From Oidiodendron maius Zn (Eukaryota; Ascomycota; Leotiomycetes; Myxotrichaceae), in the NCBI GenBank assembly GCA_000827325.1, contig KN832872.1, positions 1,860,001 through 1,924,000 on the forward strand: a DNA stretch of 64,000 nucleotides. Reading direction: 5' to 3'. Below are positions 12,222-24,625 of this stretch, one piece after another (positions within the stretch are counted from its first letter, which is position 1; each line of letters opens with the position of its first letter). The notes under the pieces were generated by a model. That model ran no database searches. It saw only the letters and a list, made by a program, of their open reading frames with translations, and was not told the origin of the DNA. A program made the translations under genes and the position numbers.

Positions 12222-12742
12222 TCTTCAGCCTCGATGAATGAATGTTGTGATTATACGGGTTAGAATTGCAAGTGACAGGATCAAAGCAAGAAATGCATTT
12301 AGAGTAAACACGACATAAGCGCCATATATACTGAAAAAAAAAAAAAAAACAACAGCGTGTTAGCAAACTGTGGCATTTCGGAGGCGATTTTAGATCGATG
12401 CAGGTCAGCTTTTCTCCTGCTGGTGTCAGATTGTAGCTGGGTAGGTCGATGCATCATACAAAAAGAGTAAGCATGCGGACCTTCGGCTCGTACCGAGTGC
12501 GAGGTGCGAACTGTGCGAGGATCCCTTCATCGTAGCGTGTTCTTCAAACACTGCACTTAATCTCCCAAGTTCCGATTGATGTTGCCACAAGTAATTTTGC
12601 CACAAGTAATATTCCCATATGAGCACTTACCTTGTTCAGTTATTGTTGACTTTTCGGACAATAGCTATTATTGGCCCGGCTTGTACGTTTCACTAACCAG
12701 GCTGATGCGATCCAAAGGCGAAAATGAGTACACAGCTAAGTC
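12222..12742. other. Intergenic, GMC promoter
   Basis: About 520 bases upstream of the GMC gene. It holds an A16 tract near 12333-12349 and a small tandem repeat of GCCACAAGTAAT (about 12584-12610). No gene is seen. Confidence 0.45.
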
Positions 12743-13971
12743 TTAGTCTTCGGAGTCTGACAATCCTACCACAGACAGGGGCCATTGAATATGCGGAAGC
12801 CATTCATCACTAAGATCCTGCCGGCATTGACGCAAAACGCGCACGGCACAATCCTCCATAAACCAGAATGTGTTGAGCATGTTCAACATGATACAATAAT
12901 GAGCCAGTATCACGAGTGCCTTCGGCTGCCTCTCGCTCATTAGTAAAAGATATCTCTGGGGTACTTGTGCTGGCCAGCAGTATACGATGGTTTTCGTCGA
13001 CATCGTTTGGTTTGGAGTCGCAATCATAGCAAATAGTCGACGAAGTGAATCGAGGGCCTCACGGTAGACAGGTGCATCTTCGCTAGTATCAAAAATCAGA
13101 GGTAGAAGGGCGGCAAGGCGTGCGTCATTAGGATATTGACTGAAATCTGGATTTGGATTGACAGGCAACTCCAAACAACTTCCTAGCGGTCCCGCGGCAA
13201 GCCAGGGGAGACAATGGTCATGAACCGAAAACGCGCCTCTAAGTAAAGGCACAAACTCAGACAATGTACCAGCTCCGGAGGAGAAGACGAGACTTCCCGG
13301 TATGTGCGGGCAGGCAAATGCATATTTCACGATAAGATGGCCGCAGGCATAGAGGACGTGGCAGTTCTCCTCATCGAGTTCTGTCAATGCGGACCGAATA
13401 AGAGGAAGAGCTATGGCCTCATGATGCACAGCTGAGAGCAGGTAGGACTCGGACTCCTCCGGCCGAAGGTAGGCAATGTGCAGAGCCGAGATGGCAAGGA
13501 TTGCATGCCTGGGAATCACATGAGCTTCAGCATTGCTGGCGCAAAAACAGTGGGTCTAACGCACATCAAATAGCGGTACTTCATTGCCAGGAGAGGGACA
13601 ACCTCCCGCATGGCTCGCTGGAGGCTCGCATTGGGTGCTAGGGATTTGGCAGTAGCTAGTGTCCAGTGGTGCAAGAGCTCAAAGTCGGTAAAGGAGAAAG
13701 AGAGCTGGATATTCCCAAATTCATCAAGATGCGTCATTCCAGACAACGCATCCGGAGAGTCCTTTCTGATTGAATAACTACAGGTGGAGGAATATCTCGT
13801 ACAGTTAGCACAGGTAGGTTTTGATTCATCGCACTATTCACTTGGTGAGCGAGGAGCGCAGAGCGCAATGGGTATTCATCTTAAGAGGTGGGGCTGTACC
13901 TTGATACGACGCTTTTTGCACTGTTCACATCCTGTCCTCACCTTCCGGTGAGGTGTCTTCTGAAAAGGCAT
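12743..13971 (-). CDS. Zn2Cys6 transcription factor 2
   Basis: Three exons (13971-13900, 13833-13565, 13508-12743) give 368 residues. The zinc cluster spans the first junction: GCEQCKKRRIK then CDESKPTCANCTRYSSTC, the canonical spacing. The body has the compact C6 regulator features: FTDFELLHHWTLATAKSL and, across intron 2, YRYLMHAILAISALHIAYLRPE. This subfamily includes sterol-response-like and pathway-specific regulators. The position between the GMC oxidoreductase and another regulator suggests local control. The three splice junctions all keep frame. Confidence 0.87.
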
Positions 13972-14576
13972 GATACACCGTTCGGGGCAGAGACAAACGA
14001 TGAAGCTCTGTGCGCTTGTGCGCGTTGCAGCAACGAAGGAAAAGAGAAGTGATATCTCAGGCAGTAAGGCACCAAATCATGCTTACGCCCAGCTATTTGC
14101 TGGCAGATTCTACGTATCACACGTGCATCGTAATATACAGCCCTAATTTAACATTCGCAATCCATTTAAAGGTCTCATTTCATAATTTCTAAAGAGCATT
14201 GATGCAGAACCTCAAGACTCCAGTATTCTGATGGAAATGAAGAGCACGCGGTGTAACTCGTATGCCACCCAAGAAGCTGAGATAGATTGTTGATAATTAT
14301 GCCTATTTAAATGCACGATTCAACTTACAAATAAGATCAATTTTCGACACAGCCTTTTAACCCTAGGGACACTTCCAGAAGGCAATGGGTGGAGTCGCTG
14401 TTAATTTGCATGCTCTGTACCCTTTTGTCATCCATGTCGCAGTTTTAAGCAGGATGTGGCGCTACAAAATACGCCGAACATGTGAGGTCGGGTTCTCACG
14501 GCCAACTTCCTCTAGGTCAACGACTTGTCTTGCTGTCTGCTATCATCTCATTTCTACCACTAACTCAATGTAGACC
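13972..14576. promoter_or_regulatory. Divergent promoter between two Zn2Cys6 genes
   Basis: About 600 bases between regulators 2 (leftward) and 3 (rightward). Short reading frames here have no recognisable content. No RNA gene is seen. Confidence 0.4.
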
Positions 14577-16880
14577 ATGTTTACAACATTTGTCGGCAAG
14601 CCCGCCAGCGATGCCTCTGCGCCTCAGGCTGAAGACTCGCCATCATCATCGCCACCGCCACCGCGTCCGCGACCGAAGAAACGCAGCCAAGTGGCTAGAG
14701 CCTGCGATTGGTGTCGTGTGCACCGGGTCAAGTGTGATAATGAGCTTCCATGCTCAAATTGCCAAGACAGGGGAGTTCGGTGCACGCGTAGTGGCTCGAC
14801 GAAATCCGTCACTCTCCCCACTGCCTACCGGGAGATTGAGCGCCTGAGACAGAAGGTCCAGGAACTGGAACTGGAACTGAAGACTCAGAGGCAGCAGAAA
14901 TCCGACGTAGACAATACAGATCAGAAACTCAATACAGTGCTAGCAGCTTCTATAAATTCATCCACACGCGAAAAAGGTGACCCGATTGTCCGTGATCGGG
15001 AGCTTCTTCGTGCTGGAGGCCAGGGAAAGGGGCCGTGTGAGGGCATCCACATTAGGACAGCACGTTCTCCACAAAAGACATGGTATGGATCATCGTCAAT
15101 TTTCTACTTCATTGGGCGCATCAACGCGTTCTTGACTACGACATTCCAGCAAGACTTTTCCGCCCAGGTCTTGATGCCGAAGGCCCCGAGTAGCCTGCTG
15201 GATGCGCCGACGACCGTCTCTGGAGAGGTTGACAAACAGAACAATCAGCAGGCGGCTACCGCTGTAGATGACTCCATCTATGCGGCTGAATATCTCACGC
15301 CGACACAGGAAGAGTATTTCCTAGATCTCTTTTGGCAGTCTTATTTCCCTACGTGTCCGATTTTCGACGAAGTCGAGTTCAAAGAGTACTACCAGTCCCT
15401 GTGGTCTGCGTCAGGCAAAGAGCGAAAGCCATCTGCGCTCGTCGATATTGTGCTTGCAATCTGTATGCAGTACGGCGTCGCGCAGCTACCAGATGTTGGA
15501 CGAAGGTCTAATGCGGGCCCCAAGGCCAGGACGAGCAACAACGATGCTACAATTGCCGGTCGTTGGCATTATCGGCGCTGTCAAACACTGCTGTCTTCAG
15601 AGTTGGAAAGCCCTACTCTATCAACCCTGCAGTGTCATATCCTTAGCTGCTTGTACTTGTGTTGTGGATCTTTCATGAATATGGCAGACCATGCTTGTAG
15701 TCAAGCTGTGCGTACAGCTTATATGCTCGGTCTCCATCTGGAACCTCCCCAAACCATGCCACGAAGAGAGAGGGAATTGCGGAAGCGAGTGTGGTGGACG
15801 ATGTTCGCGCAAGAAACCAAGATGAGCATGAAGCTGGGTCGCCCATTTTTGCTCTATGACTCAAGCACGACATGCACACCGTCAGCCGACGATCGTGAAA
15901 TCGCTGTGCTCTCGGGCCCTAGCTATTCACGTCCTGAGGAGAATGTTACCTGGCTAACCTGGAGCCTCCACAATACAAGGCTTATGTTGGCAGCGCGAGC
16001 AGCCTACACCGCCTTCTATCACAGTATTCCCAATCCATCCAGTGTCAACAGCGGCGAATGCGTAATAGATCGATTAAACGAATGGCTAACAAGCGTTCCC
16101 GAGTCACTGAAAATGCAGCGCCAGAACAATGGCAAGCCCCTTTCCACCGACCTGTCACCTCTCGATATCGAGCAGTTCGCACCGATGTGGCTGCAACGGC
16201 AGCGTCTGCTTTTGGAGTTGTTATACCATAACTTGTGTACGAATCTCTACCGCCCCAACATCACCTTCCCTGCAACAGAAGATCCAAGCCACCTGCCGGA
16301 CGGGGCAGCCTCTAAATGTGCCTCCCATGCCTTGGCGCTAACGCATATCATGCATCAAGTGCTCTTGTCAACACCCATCTTAGCAGGTTGGGTCGAATCA
16401 TTTCAATGGCAGTGGAACGCCAGCTTAACGCTCGTTGGTTTTGTGTTGGCCTATCCACAGGATATATTGACTCCAATAGCCAGAGCCGCTCTCGACCTCT
16501 CGATTGATGTTTTCGAAAAATTCGGGGATAGCTTTGCAGTGGCTGCAAGCGCAGCAGATATCATGCGTAACCTCAGCTATAAGGCTGATTTCCTCCTAGC
16601 CAGCCGTAAGGGAGAGGATCGATTGGAACCGCTGAATAATGCACCCACAGAATCAGGCAGCGGATTTATAACTGCTGATAATTTTGCAGCAACACAAGCC
16701 ATAGATGGATTTGACGGGTTTGAAGGCGTGGCCACTGCAGATATTACGGGTGTTTTGGGCCAATCGATCGATATTCTGGCTGCAGAGCCGTATACTGACT
16801 TTGATTGGCCTGGTATGAATGGCAATTTCTCTGATCAATGGACATTTTCGCAGCCGTACATGCAAGAGGTTCGATTATGA
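14577..16880 (+). CDS. Zn2Cys6 transcription factor 3 (Fungal_trans type)
   Basis: One exon, 767 residues. The zinc cluster is near residues 42-70: ACDWCRVHRVKCDNELPCSNC. A basic linker and a short coiled coil follow (REIERLRQKVQELELELKTQ), the usual dimerisation element. The middle homology region (Fungal_trans, PF04082 type) begins near YLTPTQEEYFLDLFWQSYFP and includes RKRVWWTMFAQETKMSMKLG. The C-terminal acidic, aromatic stretch could be an activation domain. It resembles sugar- or xylan-type regulators in architecture, but the target is unknown. The adjacent zinc alcohol dehydrogenase, on the same strand, is the obvious candidate target. Confidence 0.9.
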   Translation: MFTTFVGKPASDASAPQAEDSPSSSPPPPRPRPKKRSQVARACDWCRVHRVKCDNELPCSNCQDRGVRCTRSGSTKSVTLPTAYREIERLRQKVQELELELKTQRQQKSDVDNTDQKLNTVLAASINSSTREKGDPIVRDRELLRAGGQGKGPCEGIHIRTARSPQKTWYGSSSIFYFIGRINAFLTTTFQQDFSAQVLMPKAPSSLLDAPTTVSGEVDKQNNQQAATAVDDSIYAAEYLTPTQEEYFLDLFWQSYFPTCPIFDEVEFKEYYQSLWSASGKERKPSALVDIVLAICMQYGVAQLPDVGRRSNAGPKARTSNNDATIAGRWHYRRCQTLLSSELESPTLSTLQCHILSCLYLCCGSFMNMADHACSQAVRTAYMLGLHLEPPQTMPRRERELRKRVWWTMFAQETKMSMKLGRPFLLYDSSTTCTPSADDREIAVLSGPSYSRPEENVTWLTWSLHNTRLMLAARAAYTAFYHSIPNPSSVNSGECVIDRLNEWLTSVPESLKMQRQNNGKPLSTDLSPLDIEQFAPMWLQRQRLLLELLYHNLCTNLYRPNITFPATEDPSHLPDGAASKCASHALALTHIMHQVLLSTPILAGWVESFQWQWNASLTLVGFVLAYPQDILTPIARAALDLSIDVFEKFGDSFAVAASAADIMRNLSYKADFLLASRKGEDRLEPLNNAPTESGSGFITADNFAATQAIDGFDGFEGVATADITGVLGQSIDILAAEPYTDFDWPGMNGNFSDQWTFSQPYMQEVRL

Positions 16881-17590
16881 AAGGGGTTTTTAAAATTTCT
16901 GTCCAATCTCAACTCATATGCCTAACATTATGAGAGTAGTATTGGTTGGAAACGGATAATCAGTATCATAACTGCAAACAACCTGAATGCAACTGAATTT
17001 CGTTTTCATTCTCAAGAAGTAGCAGAATTAACAATTTGGCTGAACAGATAACACTACGAATTCATTCGGTGCCTTATGAACAACAGAATGTTTATCGACT
17101 TCCGAAAGGAGAATCCGGAGTTTCGGAGTCGGGAGAGGAATCGCTTACGAATCAACCCAAACAGGATTCGTGGATTTTAGGAGAACGGAGGAATCGATGA
17201 CAACTGGCAGCACTTGCCTACCTACTTATCAGCAGCCTGAATTGTCGAATAATATTATTAGATTTGGAGCTGTGGCTTGCTTCCTGTCTGTTACGTAGTG
17301 ACATTACGTCAACCATACCATAGCTGAATGTCGAAACCACCGTCTGCCGTCTCTACTAGTGCTCCGGAAACTCCTTGAGGGATCGAATTTTGACATCACA
17401 GAAATATCAATTTAGCAATCAAAGAGAAAGATGGAAATTAACAGAACAAGCATGGAAGAGATTAATCCTGAGTATAAATATTTGCCCATCATGACCTCTG
17501 AGGAGCCATCATCAATCAATTATCAGCCTCTGTCTTCAAAGATACCATCCTACCTTCAATCGAGTATTTCAGCATTTCAAAAGAGTCGCA
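16881..17590. other. Intergenic, ADH promoter
   Basis: About 700 bases, AT-rich, with a TATAAATA-like string at about 17474. No gene is seen. Confidence 0.4.
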
Positions 17591-18703
17591 ATGGTTACCT
17601 TCACTGTTTTCAAGGGCAGCAACGATGGCATTCCCAAAAAGAGCAACACAACGAAACCCGATAAGCTCACTGGCGACAGCGTTCTGCTGAGGGTTACAGC
17701 ATCTGGACTGTGTGGAACTGGTATGTACTGTACAGCAATTACCCCGGATAGCATATACGTGATCACTAACTAATTGCCTCAGATCTACATTATGTCAGTA
17801 TTTTAATTGAGAATTAGCGCTATTCCCAAGCAAAGTCTAATCAGACCACAGAGACACACGGATATGGTCCTTGGCCACGAGGGTGTTGGCGTTGTCGAGG
17901 CCTTAGGACCAGACTGCCACCTCTTGAAGAAAGGCGATCGAGTGGGTTGGGGCTACGAGACTGACAGTTGCGGCCACTGCAATGAATGTCTAGGCGGCAA
18001 TGAGACCTTCTGCTCTGAGCGCTCCGACTACGGCTCCAAGAACCTCGACCAAGGTAGTTTCTCCTCTCACGCAATATGGCGCGAGTCATTCTTGCACAAA
18101 ATTCCCGACGCCCTCAGCGACGCCGAAGCAGCGCCCCTGCAATGCGGAGGAGCAACCACCTTCACAGCGCTTCAGGGCATCAAGGCCAGCGACACAGTCG
18201 GCATCTTGGGCGTCGGCGGCCTGGGCCACATTGCCATTCAATTCGCCGCAAAGATGGGCTGCCGCGTCGTCGTGCTCTCCGGATCTGAGAGCAAGAGAGC
18301 TGAAGCCATGAAGCTTGGCGCGCACGAATTTATCGCCACTCGCGGCACCACAGAACTCAAGGTCTCTTCTCCCCTGAACCGTCTCCTAGTCACTGCCGCC
18401 TTCCCGCCGAACTGGCACCTCATCGCGCCTATCATGGCACCTCGCTCTGTCATCTACCCGCTCACTGTAAACGACGGAAACTTGGAGATCCCGTACATGA
18501 CGCTCATCTCGAAGGGCATGGCGGTGCAAGGATCCGTTGTCGCGCCGAGACATCTACACCGAGAGATGCTGGCATTCGCGGCACTGCATCAAATCAAACC
18601 CATCGTACAGCAGTTCCCCATGACGGAGGAGGGGATCCACGGCGCGATGGATAAATTGGCAAAGAACGAGATTTATTACCGCGCTGTTCTGATCCCGGCG
18701 TGA
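17591..18703 (+). CDS. Zinc-dependent alcohol dehydrogenase
   Basis: Three exons (17591-17720, 17783-17793, 17852-18703) give 330 residues. The middle exon is only 11 bases and encodes most of DLHY. Splicing restores GLCGTDLHYRHTDMVLGHEG, the catalytic-zinc motif (Cys, then His-Glu). The structural zinc site is SCGHCNECLGGNETFC, C-x2-C-x2-C-x7-C. The NAD(P) fold shows GILGVGGLGHIAIQFAAKMG. It is an MDR-family enzyme of the cinnamyl/fungal alcohol dehydrogenase kind, probably reducing or oxidising an aldehyde/alcohol pair in the cytosol. It closes the regulator-GMC-transporter block. Confidence 0.9.
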
Positions 18704-19727
18704 ATGGCACGCGTTGGCTTTAATTTATAAATGAGCGAATGGCATTGTTTGTTGGAGCAAGTTGAAATAAATGCATATCATGGTGTTGCTAGAATAGAAA
18801 ACTGTTATTAATTTTTCAATTTGAGCGTAAATAATAGTGGCTGCTACTTGATTATGATCCATACATATCATAAAGCTCTAGACTTAGTCTTGTAGACTTA
18901 ACTTACTCCTTCTCTCTAGCAATTGCTGTTACACCTAGAATACAGCGTCGAATGAAAGGAGGCAGGGGGGTTATCCAAGGATAATGTTGATCACGTGCTC
19001 ATCATGTGACTTGAATTTTTGGGTCAAGTTGGATCCAAGCTAGATATGTCTTGGGTACTCGTCACAATTATGATATATCACGATAGGTTATCCTCCGTGT
19101 CCTTACAGTGGCGTTTTTCTACAGTGGGCATCCTGGAGATCGGAGATGGCGCACATCTCACAGATATCACTCAGACAAGGACCATATTTTTTTATTTCTT
19201 TCATTACATAGCTAGAAGTTGTTGCACATGGTCACTAACCACGCACGGGCACTTCCATATTCATGAGGGAGCAGGAGCTTTGAAGCTACCGTACTCATAC
19301 TATTGAGGGGACCAATCACCATCATTCAATGTGTTGCTTAACCTTCCTTCAAAGACCAGGAGCTTTCAAGCTACCATGTCTCGCCCTCTAGTGGGAACAG
19401 CAGAAATCCATGGGGGGTGGGGAACACTCGAGACGCCGGGGATGTGATGTGTCGATGGTCGAAAAACTGGGGGATACATGACGGTGAATCTGGGTCGAGA
19501 GTTGGGCTACATCCAATCAAAACTGGGAAGCATCTCTTTCGTCGCGAGCTCGGGCTAGGAAGGTGACAGGGGTGTCGGTAATGTACGGGGCGCTGGGGTG
19601 TGGGGACGGGGACGGGGCTGAGAAGGCGTGATGCTGTGGAGAATTAGATTAGGAAGAGGCACCTTGGATGGCGCAGGTAGCTCCTGGCAAAGCCGGATAG
19701 AGAAAGTACCATTCCTGAACTGAGAAT
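18704..19727. other. Convergent intergenic region
   Basis: About 1 kb between the ends of the ADH and importin alpha genes. A string near 19262-19282 (GGGAGCAGGAGCTTTGAAGC) is partly repeated near 19355 (GACCAGGAGCTTTCAAGC), a short imperfect duplication. No gene is supported. Confidence 0.45.
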
Positions 19728-21720
19728 TCACATGTCCATGGAATCTCCACCGTTGGTATTGGCAAAGTTGAATCCGGCCTGCTGATTGTTGGTGCCAAAT
19801 CCGAAAGCCTGACCAGTTCCAGTGGGAACGGCGTTCTCTTCCACCTCTTCCTCATCAGAGAAGTACTTCTCGATCATATTATATGCCTTCATGTAGATCT
19901 CCTCGTTTGCGTTGGTTTGGCAATCATGGATCTTCTCCATGCCCTGACACTCTTCAATGAACAAAGCATAGCGGTTAATGGCCTCCTCGCCCGTACCAGC
20001 AGCATCCTTATCCATCTCTCCAACCTTCAGGATATTCTCAAGGCCATCAAGGGCGACTTGGATGATCTTGTTGTCAGGACAGGCCAGGAGATCGCAGAGA
20101 GGCTTGATGCAACCTTGGTTAACCAGGTAGCGGATTTGCTCAGGCTTTTGCAGACCGCCAGACGTTGCATTCGAGATGGCCCAGCAAGCCTCCTTTCGGG
20201 TCTTCAAATCGCCATTGGAAAGGAGATGGATAAGGGGCGGAATGATGTTGGCATCGATGACAGCCTGGATCTGAGTAGAGTTGCCAGCTGTAACATTGGA
20301 GATGGTCCAACAGGCCTCTTTGCGGATTCCGTCTTTTCCAGAGCTAAGGAGCGATAGAAGAGCAGGCAGAGCACCGCAGTTGATGATGACTTGAGTCTGG
20401 ACATCGTCACCAGTGACAATGTTACCGACAGAGCGTAGAGCGGGGGTCTGGACAGAGGTCGATGCGTGCATGAGCAGCTCAACCAGGCGACGAGGGATGC
20501 CGGCTTCGATGACAGCTTGGATCTTATCGTTAGAGCCGTCGGAAAGGTAGGAGATGGCCCAACAGGCATCAATCAAAACCTCATCATCGAGGGAGTAGAC
20601 AAGCTTAGCCAGGACAGGCAGAGCGGGCAGAATCTGGGTCCAAGTTAGCTTCTTGCCTCGATTAAAACTGGGACCAATCTCTTACGGTGTTCCAGTCTGG
20701 CTGAGGGGTCTTGCCGCGGCAGAAGTTACTCAGGGTCCAGGTGGCGTTGCGAAGCATACTCAGCTTGCGGCTGTCACCCAAAAGGGCCAAAAGGGGCTTG
20801 AGCGCACCGCAGGTTAAAACGTAGTCGCGGCATGACGGGCTGTCACCAGCAATGTTACCAAGAGCCCAAACGGCCTGCTCCCTAACATCTGGCTCGTGGC
20901 TGCCAAGCAACTCGACAAAGATCGGGACGGCACCAGCCTCAATAACGACTTGTGTCTGTTGTGCAGAGCCAGAGGCAATGTTGGTCAGGGCCCACGCGGC
21001 CTCGAATTGAACGAGGGTATGGGGAGATCGGAGAAATTGGACAAATCGGCCGACGACGCCAGTCTTGATGACTTCCTCAATCGGGGGATTTCGCTCCTTG
21101 GAGAGTAACTTTCGGAATTTAGTAGTGGCTTGGATTTGGAGATCGATCTGCTCCGAGAAAACGCCCTCGACCATTTGCGGGAGGTCCTCATTCAACTATT
21201 GTAGGGCATCGTGTTAGCACGAACTTAATCACACTGGTCTGGCGCGTCATGCTGCAACAACTGCACAGCAACCATAATCCTCAAACCTCCTGAAGATCGC
21301 AGGACCGGGGGCATCGTGATGGCGGTCAACCCACAAGCGAAAAACGCTGTTCGCTAGGCAATGCCCCACCAAAGAAAGTAAATAAAGAGACGTGATAGCA
21401 ACAACTTGGTGCTTCTGGGTCAGACACGCCTGAGAAGGCAGCGTTTCGTGAAAGGAAATGGATAGTGTGTACGATCCACATACCTGGCTCTCGGAGGGGA
21501 CATTATCATCGTCACTATCAGCCTCGGCACCAAGAGACGCACCAAGACGGGCACCATCGCCGCCGGTGATGCCTCGCCTCTTCGCAAGATTCTCCTCGCG
21601 CTTGGCTTTCCTGATCTCAACCTGCTGCTCCTCACGGCGGCGGCGCAGCTCCTCGGGCTTGAAGGTATTCTTGGCCTTGAACTGAGTGCGTCGGTGCTCA
21701 GGGATGTACCGATCTGCCAT
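19728..21720 (-). CDS. SRP1: Importin subunit alpha (karyopherin alpha)
   Basis: Three exons (21720-21484, 21195-20686, 20633-19728) give 550 residues. The N-terminal importin-beta-binding domain is rich in Arg/Lys ([20 protein letters not shown]). It is followed by about ten armadillo repeats with the NLS-groove Trp-Asn pairs ([44 protein letters not shown]). The end has the autoinhibitory/CAS-binding helix and a Gly/Asn-rich tail. It carries classical NLS cargo into the nucleus with importin beta. Length matches fungal orthologues. The divergent partner is POT1, 425 bases away. Confidence 0.97.
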
Positions 21721-22145
21721 GATTGCGGTGTTCGCGGGGTTGATTTTCTGTTAGGATATAGTGTCGCCGTGCAGTACGGGAAAGGTCTGATCCTTTGCTC
21801 GTCGTGCTGAGAGGAGTGGAAAGGCAAGATTGTGGAGGATGGTGTGAGTGGTAATGAATGATGGATTGAATGATTGAAAGCCGATCAAAGAACTTCGTTT
21901 AGATCGGGATTAGCGCAGACATCCGGCGCTAAGTGTAAGCTATGATGACTAATCCATCACTTCGCGTCTCCCCAGGTTTGCAACTAACGCGTGAGTTGGA
22001 GGGAGAAAGAGATGTACGCCACTAAACATGAGAGGATGCCTCAAGAGCTGCAAAAGTAGGCTGACCCGTGGCTGTGAGAGTCTGTCTTGCCTTTCTATTC
22101 AATTTAACTCTTTCTTTATGTAAATCAGGTCAAGCGACATCGAAT
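21721..22145. promoter_or_regulatory. Divergent promoter, importin alpha and POT1
   Basis: 425 bases separate the two start codons. A possible 5' leader intron of POT1 ends at TGTAAATCAG near 22129, just before the ATG. Confidence 0.5.
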
Positions 22146-24473
22146 ATGAGCTCTCAAAGCAACCCTGGGCCGTCCAGCTCGGCCCCACCGCTTCCCCTAG
22201 GATTCCGGACTATCGAACAAATCCAGAGTATGCCCAGCGACAGTATCAGAGCAGGTGAGATGGTCAGTGTTATGGGTTTTGTTAAAGATTTCCAGCCGCC
22301 AGTACGAACCAAAGGCACAGGTAAGCCACCGCAACTTAGAAACCTCGCCAAAGCCTAACGTCCCTATGAGACCACAAGTGCAGTATTGAGATCAAAGACC
22401 ATTCAGTGCAGTATGAGTCAGTTGGCCTCAAAATCATAATTTTCTGGCCATTAGAAAAGATGCCCAGGATACAAGGCGCTTCAGATGCTGTGCTGGTTCG
22501 AAATGCTAAGGTAAGCCAAGTGTATTCTCTTCTACAAGGTAGGAACTTAACTTCCATCAGACCCAGATGTGGGGTGGAGTGGTTTCAATATTAGCAAATG
22601 TTGCATCGGAATTCCACATTCTACCATCTACAACTATCCCGAAGACACTCTCTCAAAATGCCAAGGCTCCATGGCAATCAGCACCTCCATCCAAGTGTCG
22701 TCCTCCTTCCAGCATGGAAACGACCTACATAATATGGGCCAATAACCATATCACTGACCTTTGTTTACCTGGATCGCGAGAATTTCAAGAGAGGACTCAA
22801 CAAGCCATGACCATCAAGCATAAATTTTGTCTCCTCAAGGATGTTAAGCCAGACTCATTCTATGACATTTTAGGAGAGGTCGTCAAAGTGTATGAGGGTT
22901 CAGGGTCAATGACAGTATATTTATCTGATTACACTGCAAACAGTCTCTTCTACAATTATGTCTGGGGAAACGGAGGTGCCGCCGAACCACGGGATGGAGA
23001 TGAATTCGGATACATCAAGTCCAAGTCAAAAACCACCAAAGAGTGGCCGGGTCCGTATGGGAAAATGTCCCTTCAGATTACTCTATTCGACAATCATGCT
23101 GACCTCATCCGCGACGAAAAAGTCCAAGCTAAACAGTGGCTGCTGCTGAAGAACGTTCAGATTAAATTTGGCAGAATGGGTGGCTGTCTGGAAGGGGTAC
23201 TTCGTGGAGACCGCGGCGCTTTTGAAGGAAAGGTTCAAGTACGAATCATAGAGCAGTCTGGCGAGCCAGATCAGATTGACATTCGCTGGAAAGATGCAGT
23301 GAGGCGTAAACATGAGTGGTGGAAAAAATTTGAGAAACAGAAGCAAGATATACTTGACGAAGCTGCAGGGTTGGGGGACAAAAGAAAGCGAGGCGTCGAT
23401 GTGGTGACCAAAAATGCCAGACAACGCCGCAAAGAACTTAGAGCAGCAGCAGGGGCAAAGGTCGCAGAAGCCGAGGCAAGAGTGGCCAAGAGACTTGATC
23501 TCAATGACAATAGTGAGTGTTAGTGACATGCTGCAACTGCTACAATACTGAGTTTGTATAGTACGCTCTATTCATCCCGACCAACCCATTGTACCTGTCC
23601 ATGTTATTCTCAAACATCGAACCGCCCGGTTAAAAGATGAGTTTAACACAGAATTTGTTCTGCCATTCAACGTATGTAAATATAAAGCAAATGTTCGAGT
23701 AGTCAACTACTTTCCTGACAAGGTTGAGGACTTCGCCGTGGGACGCCGAGTCTCTGAATACGATATTCTCTCGGATTATAGTGGTGGGGAGGACACAGAT
23801 ATCGAAGCGGATCACCGCCTCTTCAAGGATGGAAAGGGATTTGCCAAGAAATATGAATGGAGGTTTGCTCTGGAGGTAGAGGATGCAGACCCGGCGCCTG
23901 AAAATGAGCGAATGTGGCTGTTAGTCGACAATCATAGTGCGGAGGGATTACTAAATTTAGACGCAACAAAGTAAGGCTCTCATCGTTGCTATTCGATATA
24001 ACTAACATCAGAGTAGTCTTCGAGGCGATCAAGATGTTCTTCGTGAGCTCAAGGAACAACTATGCATACTATGGGGTAACCTCGAAGAGCACAAGTCGGC
24101 ACTCTTGGAACAGCAGGCATTGGCTACACGCAAATCCTCTCCAACCTCTTCACTCGAGCCAGAGTCATCCGATCCACAACCATACCGGAAGGCTGGAGAA
24201 CAACCAAACGTAGACAGCGAAGATGATAACGAGGCACCGCGATCCAATCTACCTTCTATGCCAAATAGTCGCCAGTCACTTGTGGAGCTAGCCAACAGCT
24301 CTGTCAACCAAGAGACATCCCTCCCCATCGAACCTGTTAGTAACAAAGCATTCAGCTGCTGTATCAGACAATACGGAGCGAAAGTTGACGAAGAAGACCC
24401 ATCCAATGCCAATGCAGGGCATGGGAAAAAATGGAAGAGAATGTTTGGACTTTTTGGCACACAGATAATATAA
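22146..24473 (+). CDS. POT1: Protection of telomeres protein 1 (POT1)
   Basis: Five exons (22146-22320, 22371-22510, 22561-23512, 23562-23970, 24017-24473) give 710 residues. The first OB fold (Telo_bind, about residues 20-180) reads GEMVSVMGFVKDFQPPVRTKG, then CSIEIKD across intron 1. The second (Pot1PC type, about 200-360) contains KHKFCLLKDVKPDSFYDILG and VYLSDYTANSLFYNYVWG. A basic helix with RRKHEWWKKFEKQK follows, then a C-terminal region with a long coil. POT1 binds the single-stranded G-rich telomere end and limits telomerase and end resection. All junctions keep frame; the last acceptor (GAGTAG at 24011-24016) is the least certain. Confidence 0.88.
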
Positions 24474-24625
24474 TGTGATGCTCGGTGTTGAAGGAGTGCA
24501 GTATGGTTCATGAATAATATGATACCCTTAGCTAGCGTTTGTGCCCAGTTTATCTACGTGGTAGCTCGATATAATATATCCCTGCCCATCGAGTCCAGTC
24601 TCCATATTAAGTTGAACTTCTACCA

